Source: Burkholderiales bacterium (GTDB taxonomy: Bacteria > Pseudomonadota > Gammaproteobacteria > Burkholderiales > Burkholderiaceae_C). Taken from it: a stretch of 64,000 nucleotides of DNA. Positions within the stretch are counted from its first letter, which is position 1; each line of letters opens with the position of its first letter. Shown one piece after another: positions 23,476-33,276 of the stretch. The DNA is taken from positions 124,001-188,000 of the forward strand of contig JACPOI010000015.1 in NCBI GenBank assembly GCA_016185015.1. Direction: 5' to 3'. Below the pieces are notes generated by a model. The model searched no databases. It was not told the origin of the DNA and was given only the letters and a program-made list of their open reading frames with translations. A program made the position numbers and the translations under genes.

Positions 23476-26259
23476 ATGAGCGACAAGAAAACCCTGCTGC
23501 TGGTCGACGGTTCCAGCTACCTGTACCGCGCCTTCCACGCCATGCCGGACCTGCGCGCCGTGCCGGGGGACCCGACCAGCCCGCCCACCGGCGCCATCCG
23601 CGGCATGATCAATATGCTGCAGAGCCTGCGCAAGGAAGTGCCCGCTGACTACGCGGTCTGCGTCTTCGACGCCAAGGGCCCGACCTTCCGCGACGCGATC
23701 TATCCCGAGTACAAGGCCCAGCGTTCGCCCATGCCCGACGACCTGCGTGCGCAGATCGAGCCCATCCACGAGGTGGTGCGCCTCATGGGCTGGAAGGTGT
23801 TGGACGTGCCCGGCGTGGAAGCCGACGACGTGATCGGCACCCTGGCCGTGGCCGGCGCCAGCCATGAGGTGGAAGTCATCATCAGCAGCGGTGACAAGGA
23901 CCTGGCCCAGCTGGTCACGCCGCACATCACCATCGTCGACACCATGAATGGCAAGCGCCGCGACATGGCCGGGGTGGAGGCCGAGTTCGGCGTGCCGCCC
24001 AGGCTCATGGTCGATTTCCAGACCCTGGTGGGCGACGTGATTGACAACGTGCCGGGTGTGGCCAAGGTCGGCCCCAAGACCGCTGCCAAGTGGCTGCAGG
24101 AATACGGCTCGCTGGACAACATCGTGGCCAACGTCGACGCCATCAAGGGCGCGACCGGCGAAAACCTCAAGAAGGCGCTGGACTGGCTGCCCACCGGCCG
24201 CCAGCTGCTGACCATCAAGACCGACTGCGACCTCAACGGCTGGGTGCCCGGTCTGCCGGCGCTGGACGCCGTGCGCGTGGGGGAGCCCGACACCGCGGCG
24301 CTCAAGGACTTCTACGAGAAATACGGCTTCAAGGGCCTGGCGCGCGCCATCGGTGGCGAGGTGCCGCCCGCACCGGCGGCCAAGCCCAAGGCCGCCGACG
24401 CCAGCAACCCCGGCTTGTTCGACGAACCGGCCGCACCGGTGGCCCCGCGCGTGAGCCAGCTCAAGTACGACACCATCCTCGACTGGGACGCTTTCGAGCG
24501 CTGGCTGCAGAAGGTGCAGGCCGCCGAACTGGTGGCCGTGGACACCGAGACCACTTCGCTGGACGAGATGGTGGCTGAGGTCGTGGGCATTTCCTTCAGC
24601 GTGGTGCCGGGCGAGGCGGCTTACATCCCGCTCACGCACGACTACCCCGATGCGCCCGCGCAGCTGCCGCGCGACGAGGTGCTGGCCAGGCTCAAACCCT
24701 GGCTGGAAAACCCGGCGCACAAGAAGCTGGGCCAGCACGTCAAGTACGACCGCCATGTCTTGGCCAACCATGGCATCGAGGTGCAGGGCTACGCGCACGA
24801 CACCATGCTGCAGAGTTATGTGCTCGAAGTGCACAAGCCGCATGGCCTGGCCAGCCTGGCCGAGCGCCACCTGGGGCGCAGCGGCATCAATTACGAAGAT
24901 CTCTGCGGCAAGGGCGCCAAGCAGATTCCCTTCAGCCAGGTCGCCATCGACAAGGCGGCTGAATACTCCTGCGAAGACTCGGACCAGACCCTGGACGTGC
25001 ACCGTGTGCTGTGGCCGCTGCTGCAGGCCGACGAGAAGCTGATGTTCATCTACGAACTGGAGATGGCCAGTTCCGAAACGCTGTACCGCATCGAACGCAA
25101 CGGCGTGCTGATCGACGCGCCCACCCTGGCCAACCAGAGCCATCAATTGGGCCAGCGCATCCTGCAGCTGGAACAGGAAGCGTACGAACTGGCCGGGCAG
25201 CCCTTCAACCTCGGCAGCCCGAAGCAGATCGGCGAGATCTTCTTCACCAAGCTGGGTCTGCCCATCGTGAAGAAGACCGCCACCGGCGCGCCGAGCACCG
25301 ACGAGGAAGTGCTGGAGAAGCTGGCCGAGGACTTCCCCCTGCCGGCCAAGATCCTGGAGCACCGCGGCCTGTCCAAGCTCAAGGGCACCTACACTGACAA
25401 GCTGGCGCAACTGGCGCACCCGCGCACCGGCCGGGTGCACACGCATTACGCGCAGGCCGTGGCGGTGACGGGGCGCCTGTCCAGCAACGACCCGAACCTG
25501 CAGAACATCCCCATCCGCACGCCCGAAGGCCGGCGCGTGCGCGAGGCCTTTGTGGCCCCGGCGGGTTGTGTGATTGCGAGTGCCGACTACTCGCAGATCG
25601 AGTTGCGCATCATGGCCCACATCAGCGGTGACGCCGCCCTGCTGCTGGCCTTCCACGACGGCATGGACGTGCACCGCGCTACCGCCTCCGAGGTCTTCGG
25701 TGTGCCGACCAGCCAGGTCAGCAGCGAGCAGCGCCGTTACGCCAAGGTCATCAACTTCGGCCTGATCTACGGCATGAGCGCCTACGGCCTGGCCAAGAGC
25801 TTAGGGATAGACAACACCGCGGCCAAGAACTACATCGAGCGTTATTTCGACCGCTACCCCGGCGTGAAGCGCTACATGGACGAGACGCGTCAGCAGGCCA
25901 AGGCCCGCGGTTATGTGGAGACGGTCTTCGGCCGCCGCCTCTACCTGCCCGAGATCAACTCACCCAACGGCCCGCGTCGCAGCGGCGCCGAACGCGCCGC
26001 CATCAACGCGCCCATGCAGGGGACGGCGGCCGACCTGATCAAGCTCAGCATGAACAAGGTGCAGGAGGTGCTGGACGCCGAAGGCCGCAAGACCAAGATG
26101 ATCATGCAGGTGCACGACGAACTGGTGTTCGAAGTGCCCGAAGATGAAGTCACCTGGCTGCGCCACGAGATCCCGAAGATCATGGCCGGCGTGGCCCAGC
26201 TCAAGGTGCCGCTGCTGGCCGAGGTGGGGGTGGGGCCGAACTGGGACAAGGCGCACTGA
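23476..26259 (+). CDS. polA: DNA polymerase I
   Basis: Repair and Okazaki-processing polymerase of 927 residues. Three domains are visible: the 5'-3' exonuclease (LLLVDGSSYLYRAFHAM to about residue 290, with DKDLAQLV), the 3'-5' exonuclease with an intact DTET motif near residue 355 so proofreading should be active, and the polymerase with motif A DYSQIELRIMAHIS, motif B RRYAKVINFGLIYGMSAYG and motif C QVHDELVFEV. The ATG at 23476 gives the standard MSDKKTLLLVDGSS start. It is divergent from the DUF2782-thrB operon. Confidence 0.96.
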   Translation: MSDKKTLLLVDGSSYLYRAFHAMPDLRAVPGDPTSPPTGAIRGMINMLQSLRKEVPADYAVCVFDAKGPTFRDAIYPEYKAQRSPMPDDLRAQIEPIHEVVRLMGWKVLDVPGVEADDVIGTLAVAGASHEVEVIISSGDKDLAQLVTPHITIVDTMNGKRRDMAGVEAEFGVPPRLMVDFQTLVGDVIDNVPGVAKVGPKTAAKWLQEYGSLDNIVANVDAIKGATGENLKKALDWLPTGRQLLTIKTDCDLNGWVPGLPALDAVRVGEPDTAALKDFYEKYGFKGLARAIGGEVPPAPAAKPKAADASNPGLFDEPAAPVAPRVSQLKYDTILDWDAFERWLQKVQAAELVAVDTETTSLDEMVAEVVGISFSVVPGEAAYIPLTHDYPDAPAQLPRDEVLARLKPWLENPAHKKLGQHVKYDRHVLANHGIEVQGYAHDTMLQSYVLEVHKPHGLASLAERHLGRSGINYEDLCGKGAKQIPFSQVAIDKAAEYSCEDSDQTLDVHRVLWPLLQADEKLMFIYELEMASSETLYRIERNGVLIDAPTLANQSHQLGQRILQLEQEAYELAGQPFNLGSPKQIGEIFFTKLGLPIVKKTATGAPSTDEEVLEKLAEDFPLPAKILEHRGLSKLKGTYTDKLAQLAHPRTGRVHTHYAQAVAVTGRLSSNDPNLQNIPIRTPEGRRVREAFVAPAGCVIASADYSQIELRIMAHISGDAALLLAFHDGMDVHRATASEVFGVPTSQVSSEQRRYAKVINFGLIYGMSAYGLAKSLGIDNTAAKNYIERYFDRYPGVKRYMDETRQQAKARGYVETVFGRRLYLPEINSPNGPRRSGAERAAINAPMQGTAADLIKLSMNKVQEVLDAEGRKTKMIMQVHDELVFEVPEDEVTWLRHEIPKIMAGVAQLKVPLLAEVGVGPNWDKAH

Positions 26260-26283
26260 GACCTACCTTGGAACCAGGCATCG

Positions 26284-26310
26284 CGCCCGGCGCGTCTGCG
26301 CTGCCGGGCG
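26284..26310. terminator. Hairpin between convergent polA and Bug-protein genes
   Basis: CGCCCGGC and GCCGGGCG form an 8-bp GC-rich stem around an 11-nt loop in the 60-bp gap between two converging stops. There is no T tract, so it may act as a two-way weak terminator. Confidence 0.4.
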
Positions 26311-26319
26311 GAGCAGTCC

Positions 26320-27300
26320 TCACTCCTCGATCTGGAGCTTGGTCTCCTTGACCAGGCGCTTCCATTTGTCGACCTCGGCCACGAGGAAGTCGCGGAACTG
26401 CTGGGGTGACATGGGCGTCGGTTCGGCGGCCACTTCGCTCAGGCGTTGCTTGATGTCCGGGTGCGCCAGGGCCTCGTTGAGCGCCTGGTTCAGCTTGCTC
26501 ACGATGGCTTCGGGCGTCCTGGCGGGCGCGCACAGGCCCCACCACTGGATGGCGCTGAAGCCGGGGAAACCGAGCTCGGCAATGGTCGGCACGTCGGGGA
26601 GCATCGGGTCACGCTTGGGCGAGGCCACGGCCAGCGCGCGCAGCTTGCCCCCGCGGATCTGCGGCAGGGCCGCCGTCAGGCTGGGGAACATGGCGTCCAC
26701 CTGGCCGCCCAGCAGGTCCTGCATGGCCGGCGCTGCGCCCTTGTAGGGGATGTGGACCAGGTCCACCTTGGCCTGGTTCTCCAGGTACTCCATGATCAGG
26801 TGCGTGGCCGAGCCGCTGCCCGCCGAGGAGAAGTTGAGTTTGCCCGGGTTGGCGCGGGCCATGGCCAGGAAGTCCTGGAAATGCTTCGCGGGGTTCTTGC
26901 TGCCCACGACCAGCACGTTCGAGGTCAGGCCCATCATGCCTACGGGGGCGAAATCGGCGATCGGGTCGTAGCGGATCTTCAGCACCGCCGGGTTGGTGCT
27001 GTGCGTGGCCACAAAACACTGCATGAGGGTGTAGCCATCGGGCGTAGCGCGCGCCACTTCCATGGCGGCGATGGTGCCCGAGCCCCCGGCCTTGTTCTCG
27101 ATGACGAAGGGCTGGCCCAGGCTCTGCCCCATCTTCTCGGCCACCAGGCGCGCCACCATGTCGGCGCCGCCGCCTGCGGCCACGGGCACGATGATGCGCA
27201 CCGGCTTGCTCGGGAACGCGGTGTCCGCCCAGGCGGCGCCGGCGACGGACAGCAGGAGCAGCAGCTTGAGGAGAAACGAGGCGGGCGCGAGGTGTGTCAT
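26320..27300 (-). CDS. Bug/TctC-family tripartite tricarboxylate binding protein
   Basis: Periplasmic binding protein of 326 residues. After a signal peptide ending SVAGAAWA the mature protein opens with FPSKPVRIIVPVAAGGGADM, the family signature, and carries FVIENKAGGSG and later KLNFSSAGSGSATHL and VDLVHIPYKG. Bug proteins are abundant in Bordetella-Comamonadaceae and bind carboxylates. No tctA or tctB membrane genes adjoin it, so it is an orphan, as most are. The chosen ATG leads directly into the signal peptide; an earlier in-frame ATG 36 nt upstream (MLPLSLLYLP) is possible. Confidence 0.86.
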   Translation of the reverse strand: MTHLAPASFLLKLLLLLSVAGAAWADTAFPSKPVRIIVPVAAGGGADMVARLVAEKMGQSLGQPFVIENKAGGSGTIAAMEVARATPDGYTLMQCFVATHSTNPAVLKIRYDPIADFAPVGMMGLTSNVLVVGSKNPAKHFQDFLAMARANPGKLNFSSAGSGSATHLIMEYLENQAKVDLVHIPYKGAAPAMQDLLGGQVDAMFPSLTAALPQIRGGKLRALAVASPKRDPMLPDVPTIAELGFPGFSAIQWWGLCAPARTPEAIVSKLNQALNEALAHPDIKQRLSEVAAEPTPMSPQQFRDFLVAEVDKWKRLVKETKLQIEE

Positions 27301-27446
27301 GGGCAGGTAGAGCAAGGAGAGAGGCAACATCCTAGAACGCTTGCCTTGTCCCTCCCCTATGTGTAAACCCTTGCTGCCGGTCCCCTCGGGGCGTGTCCAG
27401 CGCGGCCCTAAGCGCCGATAAGGGGCCGGTTTCGCCAGCTGTACGG

Positions 27447-27476
27447 TTGTCGGGGGCCGCCGTTTGGCGGGACAAT
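27447..27476 (+). promoter_or_regulatory. Candidate promoter of the lytic transglycosylase gene
   Basis: TTGTCG and GACAAT are 18 bp apart, 30 bp before the ATG. This is a plausible sigma-70 promoter with a short leader. Confidence 0.35.
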
Positions 27477-27505
27477 ACTGGCATCCCTTCCCATTCCTGA
27501 CACCC

Positions 27506-28195
27506 ATGGCGGCTCGTTTGACATCTGGCATCCGGTCTGCGCGTTGTGTACGCGCGGTGCTGGCCTGCCTGTGTCTGACGGCCTCGGCGGTGTGGGCGGC
27601 CGGCGAAGCCGCGCCGGGCACCCCGCCCCAGGACCTGCCCAAGCCCAGCCCCAAGGTCTACCGCTACCTGTCGGGCGGCGGCACCACCTCGTTCTCCGAC
27701 CGGCCGCCGGCGCACGACCGCTACGTCGTCATGCACTATGGCTGCTACGCCTGCAACCCCAAGTCCACGGTCGACTGGAAGGTGACACGGCTCTACCACG
27801 ATGCCTATGCCAGCGAGATCGAGCAGGCCGCGCGCCTGTACAACGTCGATCCTGCCCTGGTGCGGGCCGTGATCCATGCGGAGTCGGGGTTCAACCTGCA
27901 TGCGCGCTCGCCCAAGGGGGCGATCGGCCTGATGCAGCTGATGCCGGCCACGGCACGGCAGCTGGGCGTGACCGACCCGCGCCATCCGCGCGAGAACATC
28001 CGTGGCGGTGCGCGCTACCTGGCCGAGATGCTGGTCCGCTTCCGCAACGACGTGAGCCTGGCCACGGCCGCCTACAACGCCGGCCCGCAGGCCGTGCAGA
28101 AGTACGCGGGCATACCGCCGTACACCGAGACCCAGGTCTATGTGCAGCGCGTGCGCATCCTGCACCAGCGCTACAAGGCCAGCCCGCTGGGTTGA
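27506..28195 (+). CDS. Periplasmic lytic transglycosylase (SLT domain)
   Basis: Peptidoglycan-cleaving enzyme of 229 residues. A signal peptide ends at SAVWAAGEAA. An N-terminal region with YRYLSGGGTTSFSDRPP resembles the short DUF4124-like motif often found before SLT domains. The SLT domain follows: VDPALVRAVIHAESGFN contains the catalytic glutamate near residue 131, then SPKGAIGLMQLMPATARQLG and ATAAYNAGPQAVQKY complete the motifs. It may be lipid-free and soluble in the periplasm. It stands alone between the Bug gene and the LLM oxidoreductase. Confidence 0.88.
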   Translation: MAARLTSGIRSARCVRAVLACLCLTASAVWAAGEAAPGTPPQDLPKPSPKVYRYLSGGGTTSFSDRPPAHDRYVVMHYGCYACNPKSTVDWKVTRLYHDAYASEIEQAARLYNVDPALVRAVIHAESGFNLHARSPKGAIGLMQLMPATARQLGVTDPRHPRENIRGGARYLAEMLVRFRNDVSLATAAYNAGPQAVQKYAGIPPYTETQVYVQRVRILHQRYKASPLG

Positions 28196-28252
28196 GGCGC
28201 TGGCGAATCACCCCGGTCAGCACGGTCATCGGTCCTCGCCGAGAATAGGCGC

Positions 28253-29269
<1,017 letters not shown>

Positions 29270-29297
29270 TCCGCGGTCTGTACGACAATACGTCCCC

Positions 29298-29546
29298 ATG
29301 AACGACACCACGCAACGCCCCGAACTCCCCGACCACCTCTCCATCGATCCGCGCAGCCCGCACTACGTGGCGGCCGTCTTCGAACACGACGTGGGCATCA
29401 CTTTCAACGGCAAGGAACGCATGGACGTGGAGGAATACTGCGTCAGCGAAGGCTGGATCAAGGTGCCTGCCGGCAAGACGCTGGACCGCAAGGGCAATCC
29501 GCTGATGATCAAGCTCAAGGGCAAGGTCGAGGCCTTTTACCGCTGA
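29298..29546 (+). CDS. DUF3297 family small protein
   Basis: Protein of 82 residues. It has the conserved DHLSIDPRSPHYVAAVFEHD start and GWIKVPAGKTLDRKGNPL toward the end, the form of the DUF3297 family, which is of unknown function and often annotated near glutathione peroxidases. No signal peptide or membrane span. The ATG at 29298 is chosen over the ORF track start 129 nt earlier because that lies in the preceding gene. GACAAT ends eight bases before the ATG. Confidence 0.8.
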   Translation: MNDTTQRPELPDHLSIDPRSPHYVAAVFEHDVGITFNGKERMDVEEYCVSEGWIKVPAGKTLDRKGNPLMIKLKGKVEAFYR

Positions 29547-29649
29547 CCGCAAGCTGACCAGTTTCGACGCCCGCACCTGTTATCGTTGCGCTGCACATTC
29601 CACTGCATGAATGTGTCGTTTACGTCGTCGAACATTAGGAAAATTGAAG

Positions 29650-29892
29650 ATGAACAAGTTGCTCGCTGCCCTCGTCGCCGGCCTGTTTGCCGCAGGTGCT
29701 TATGCTCAGGCCCCCGCTCCCGCCGTCGCTCCGGCCCCGGCGGTTGCGCCTGCGCCCGCTGTGGCCCCGGCCAAGAACGACACCAAGCCTGAAGCCCGGG
29801 CCGACAAGAAGAAAAAGGCCAAGGCCAGCAAATCCAGCAAGGCCAAGAAGTCCAAGAAGAAAGCAGCGATGAAGGACGAAGCCGCCAAGTAA
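29650..29892 (+). CDS. Secreted Ala-Pro repeat / Lys-rich tail small protein
   Basis: Unknown protein of 80 residues. A signal peptide ends near AAGAYAQ. Then come three to four copies of an APAPAV-type unit, followed by a strongly basic tail made almost only of Lys, Ala and Ser (KKKKAKASKSSKAKK). Such a layout could bind a polyanion such as lipopolysaccharide, teichoic-like polymers or nucleic acid, or be an intrinsically disordered linker; no family is recognised. It is followed by a strong intrinsic terminator, so it is a single-gene unit and is likely well expressed. Confidence 0.6.
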   Translation: MNKLLAALVAGLFAAGAYAQAPAPAVAPAPAVAPAPAVAPAKNDTKPEARADKKKKAKASKSSKAKKSKKKAAMKDEAAK

Positions 29893-29911
29893 AGGCCGCT
29901 GTCTTTCACCG

Positions 29912-29937
29912 AAAAGCCCGCCTCGGCGGGCTTTTTT
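29912..29937 (+). terminator. Intrinsic terminator
   Basis: AAGCCCGCC and GGCGGGCTT form a strong stem around a short loop, followed by six T residues, 20 bp after the Lys-rich protein gene. Its flanking A run also lets it serve the convergent dbpA gene. Confidence 0.85.
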
Positions 29938-29960
29938 CATGGCGCTGCCGAGGGCGCGCT

Positions 29961-31352
29961 TCAGTCCGCGCCGACCAGCCGGGCCTTCACGCTCTTGCCC
30001 TTGACCTTGCCCGCATTGAGCCGTGCCACGGCCTCGCTGGCAATGCTGCGCTCCACGGCCACGAAAGTGCAGAACTCGGTGACGTGGATCTTGCCGATCT
30101 GCTCGCGCGTGTAGCCGGCCTCGCCGGTCAGCGCGCCCAGCACGTCGCCGGGGCGGATCTTTTCCTTGCGCCCGCCCAGGATCTGCAGCGTCGTCATCGG
30201 CGGCAGGAGTGGCTCTTTGCTCGCGGGTTTCAGTTCGTCGAGCTTGTGCCAGACGGATTCCTGCGTCTGGTACTGCTCGATGCGGCCGACGGCACCCATC
30301 TCGTCCATGCTGGCCAGGCTCAGGGCCAGGCCGGATTCACCGGCGCGGCCGGTGCGGCCGATGCGGTGCACGTGCACCTCGGGGTCGGGCGAGATGTCCA
30401 CATTGATCACGGCTTCCAGTTGCGTGATGTCCAGCCCGCGCGAGGCCACGTCGGTGGCCACCAGCACTGAACAGCTGCGGTTGGCAAACTGGGCCAGCAC
30501 CTGGTCGCGTTCGCGCTGCTCCAGTTCGCCGTAGAGTGCCAGCGCGCTGATGCCCTGGGCCTGCAGCAGCGTCACCAGTTCCTTGCAGCGTTGTTTGGTG
30601 TTGCAAAACGCCAGTGTGCTGACCGGGCGGAAGTGCAGCAGCAGCTGCGCCACGGCCTGCAGGCGGTTGGCGCGGGTGACCTCGTAGAAACGCTGCTCGA
30701 TTTTCGGCGCGCTCTGTTTCGTCTCCACCTTCACCTGCTGCGGATCGCGCAGGAACTGGGTGGCGATCTTGGCGATGCCTTCGGGGTAGGTGGCCGAGAA
30801 CAGCAGGGTCTGGCGCTCCTTCGGGCATTGTTTGGCCACGGTGGCGATGTCGTCGAAGAAGCCCATGTCCAGCATGCGGTCGGCCTCGTCCAGTACCAGG
30901 GTGTTGAGGGCGGCCAGGTCCAGGGTGCCACGCTGCAGGTGGTCCATGATGCGCCCCGGCGTGCCCACCACGATGTGGGCACCGTGCTCCAGGCTGGCGC
31001 TCTGCATGCGCAGCGGGACGCCGCCGCACAGGGTGACGATCTTGATGTTGTCCTGCGCGCGCGCCAGGCGGCGCAGCTCCACCGTCACCTGGTCGGCCAG
31101 CTCGCGCGTGGGGCACAGCACCAGGGACTGCACGGCAAAACGGCGCGGGTTCAGGTTGCTCAGCAGCACCAGGGCGAAGGCGGCGGTCTTGCCGCTGCCG
31201 GTCTGGGCCTGGGCGATCAGGTCCTTGCCCAGCAGCGCGATGGGCAGGCTGGCGGCCTGGATCGGGGTCATCGCGCTGTAACCCAGCTGCTGGAGGTTCT
31301 CCAGCATGGCGGGGCTCAGGGGCAGGGTGCTGAAGGCGGTGGGTGAGGACAT
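29961..31352 (-). CDS. dbpA: ATP-dependent RNA helicase DbpA
   Basis: DEAD-box RNA helicase of 463 residues acting in 50S ribosome assembly. Motifs: Q motif near GYSAMTPIQAASLP, motif I AQTGSGKTAAF, motif II VLDEADRML, motif III FSATYP and motif VI HRIGRTGRAG. The C-terminal domain (GKIHVTEFCTFVAVERSIAS) is the DbpA RNA-recognition fold that binds 23S rRNA hairpin 92, which separates it from RhlE-type helicases. It converges on the Lys-rich protein gene and shares the terminator between them. Confidence 0.92.
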   Translation of the reverse strand: MSSPTAFSTLPLSPAMLENLQQLGYSAMTPIQAASLPIALLGKDLIAQAQTGSGKTAAFALVLLSNLNPRRFAVQSLVLCPTRELADQVTVELRRLARAQDNIKIVTLCGGVPLRMQSASLEHGAHIVVGTPGRIMDHLQRGTLDLAALNTLVLDEADRMLDMGFFDDIATVAKQCPKERQTLLFSATYPEGIAKIATQFLRDPQQVKVETKQSAPKIEQRFYEVTRANRLQAVAQLLLHFRPVSTLAFCNTKQRCKELVTLLQAQGISALALYGELEQRERDQVLAQFANRSCSVLVATDVASRGLDITQLEAVINVDISPDPEVHVHRIGRTGRAGESGLALSLASMDEMGAVGRIEQYQTQESVWHKLDELKPASKEPLLPPMTTLQILGGRKEKIRPGDVLGALTGEAGYTREQIGKIHVTEFCTFVAVERSIASEAVARLNAGKVKGKSVKARLVGAD

Positions 31353-31459
31353 GCCCGATTATCGGGCTTCGCAGCGTGGGGGATTGCGTGGGGCCCGTGC
31401 AATGAATCGGGAGCCCCCCTAGACTACGGCCTTCCGAAAACCGATACGAGGAACCTCCG

Positions 31460-32356
31460 ATGATGAACCGCGATCTGGAAACCGAATTCAAGGCCCTGCT
31501 GCCGGGCCAGAGCACCGAGCTGGGCGCTACGCGCCGCACCGCGCTCAAGACCGCGCTGGGCGTGGGCTTTGCCGCCTCGGCCCTGCCCATCATGGCGCAG
31601 ACCGTCATCAAGACACCCACCGACGGTCTGACCGCGGGTGAGGTCAGCATCGACGTCAAGGGCTTCAAGATGCCCGCCTACCGCGCCATGCCTGCCGGTG
31701 GCAAGAACCTGCCCGTGGTGCTGGTGCTGTCCGAGATCTTCGGCGTGCACGAGCACATCGCCGACGTGGCCAACCGCTTCGCGCGCGCCGGTTACCTGGC
31801 CATCGCCCCCGAGCTGTTCGTGCGCCAGGGCGATGCGCAGAGTTATGGCGAGATGGCCAAGCTGATTGCCGAGGTGATCTCCAAGGTGCCCGACGCGCAG
31901 GTCATGGCCGACCTGGACGCCACCGTGGCCTGGGCCGGCGCCAATGGCGGCGACCTGGCCCGTGTGGGGGTCACCGGTTTTTGCTGGGGCGGTCGCCAGA
32001 CCTGGCTCTACACCGCGCACAACAAGTCCATCAAGGCCGGCGTGGCCTGGTACGGCCGCATCGTGGGCGCCCAGAACGAGCTCACGCCGAAGAACCCGAT
32101 CGACATCGCCGGCCAGCTGAACGGCCCGGTGCTGGGCCTGTATGGCGAGGCCGACACCGGCATCCCGCTGGACGGCGTGGAGAAGATGAAGGCCGCACTG
32201 GCCGCCGGCAACGCCCAGTCCAAGGCCTCGCAGTTCGTGGTCTACAAGGACGCACCGCATGCCTTCCATGCCGACTACCGCCCCAGCTACCGCAAGGAAG
32301 CGGCCGAGGACGGCTGGAAGCGCTGCCTGGCGTGGTTCAAGGCCAACGGGGTGTAA
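31460..32356 (+). CDS. Dienelactone hydrolase family protein with Tat-like signal
   Basis: Alpha/beta hydrolase of 298 residues. A region GATRRTALKTALGVGFAASA near residues 23-42 looks like a twin-arginine signal, suggesting folding in the cytoplasm and export. The hydrolase part has LVLSEIFGVHEHIADVANRF and the nucleophile loop GVTGFCWGGRQTW, where cysteine replaces serine as in dienelactone hydrolases. A late histidine in DAPHAFHADYRPS completes the triad. No catechol-cleavage genes are adjacent, so the natural substrate is uncertain. It is followed by an intrinsic terminator. Confidence 0.85.
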   Translation: MMNRDLETEFKALLPGQSTELGATRRTALKTALGVGFAASALPIMAQTVIKTPTDGLTAGEVSIDVKGFKMPAYRAMPAGGKNLPVVLVLSEIFGVHEHIADVANRFARAGYLAIAPELFVRQGDAQSYGEMAKLIAEVISKVPDAQVMADLDATVAWAGANGGDLARVGVTGFCWGGRQTWLYTAHNKSIKAGVAWYGRIVGAQNELTPKNPIDIAGQLNGPVLGLYGEADTGIPLDGVEKMKAALAAGNAQSKASQFVVYKDAPHAFHADYRPSYRKEAAEDGWKRCLAWFKANGV

Positions 32357-32376
32357 AAGCCCGCTGCTTCGGAAGC

Positions 32377-32399
32377 AAGCCGCCTGCGGGCGGCTTTTT
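32377..32399 (+). terminator. Intrinsic terminator
   Basis: AGCCGCC and GGCGGCT pair around a 4-nt loop and are followed by a run of T residues, 21 bp after the dienelactone hydrolase-like gene. Confidence 0.8.
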
Positions 32400-32446
32400 C
32401 ATGGGCTGGAGCGGCGCCTCTTGACACGTCTGAGAGAATCGAGGGC

Positions 32447-33268
32447 ATGACCCTGATTGCGATCCTCCTCGGCACGCTGGCGGCCGGCATCGGCAGCGTC
32501 TGGCTGGCCGCGGCCCTGAGCTTCGGCGTGCTGGCGCGTTACACACAGCACATGCTCAGCCTGGCGGCCGGCGCCCTCTTGGGCACGGCCTTTCTCCACC
32601 TGCTGCCCGAGGCCTTCGAGAGCGGCGTCGATGCGCAGGCGCTGTTCCTGACGCTGCTGGTGGGGGTGGTCTTCTTTTTCCTGCTCGACAAGGCCGAGCT
32701 TTGGCACCACGGCCACGAGCACCATCATGACGATGCCGGGCACGACCACGACGATGAGCACGACCATGGGCACGATCACGCGCACCATCATGGCCACGGG
32801 CATGCGCCCGAGCGCATGGCCGGCGGCTGGAGCGTGCTGGCCGGCGACAGCGTGCACTGCTTCGGCGACGGCATCCTGATCGCGTCGGCCTTCATGGCCG
32901 ACCTGCGCCTGGGCGTGATCGCCGCGCTGGCCGTGCTGGCGCACGAGGTACCGCACCATATGGGCGACCTCATGGTGCTGCGCCTGAGCAGCGGCACGCG
33001 CAAGGCGGCCCTGCTCAAGGTCACGCTGGCCGGCGCCATCACGGCCCTGGGCGGCCTGGTGGGTTACTGGCTGGTGGACCTGCTGCACGACTACCTGACC
33101 TATTTCCTGGTCGTGGCCGCCAGCAGCTTCATCTACGTGGCCCTGGCCGACCTGATCCCCCAGTTGCAAAAGCGCCTGAGCCTGGCCGAGACCCTGGCGC
33201 AGATCGCCTGGCTGCTGGCGGGCATCGGTCTGGTCACCGTGGCCAGCATCCTCGCTCACACCCATTGA
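32447..33268 (+). CDS. ZIP family divalent metal transporter
   Basis: Inner-membrane zinc/iron transporter of 273 residues with about eight spans. Between spans three and four lies a long histidine-aspartate loop (HHGHEHHHDDAGHDHDDEHD and similar), the typical metal-sensing loop. The transport site is in VHCFGDGILIASAF on the fourth span and AHEVPHHMGDLMVL on the fifth. Import of Zn is the family role. Since czcCBA exports metals, the two may be opposite arms of metal balance, though they are 20 kb apart. A GAGAAT element ends seven bases before the ATG. Confidence 0.88.
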   Translation: MTLIAILLGTLAAGIGSVWLAAALSFGVLARYTQHMLSLAAGALLGTAFLHLLPEAFESGVDAQALFLTLLVGVVFFFLLDKAELWHHGHEHHHDDAGHDHDDEHDHGHDHAHHHGHGHAPERMAGGWSVLAGDSVHCFGDGILIASAFMADLRLGVIAALAVLAHEVPHHMGDLMVLRLSSGTRKAALLKVTLAGAITALGGLVGYWLVDLLHDYLTYFLVVAASSFIYVALADLIPQLQKRLSLAETLAQIAWLLAGIGLVTVASILAHTH

Positions 33269-33276
33269 GGTTCCCC

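Noticed and set aside
23461-25674. 737-residue reverse ORF over polA
   Set aside because: Shadow of the polymerase gene, with no domain and histidine/valine-rich composition typical of antisense translation.
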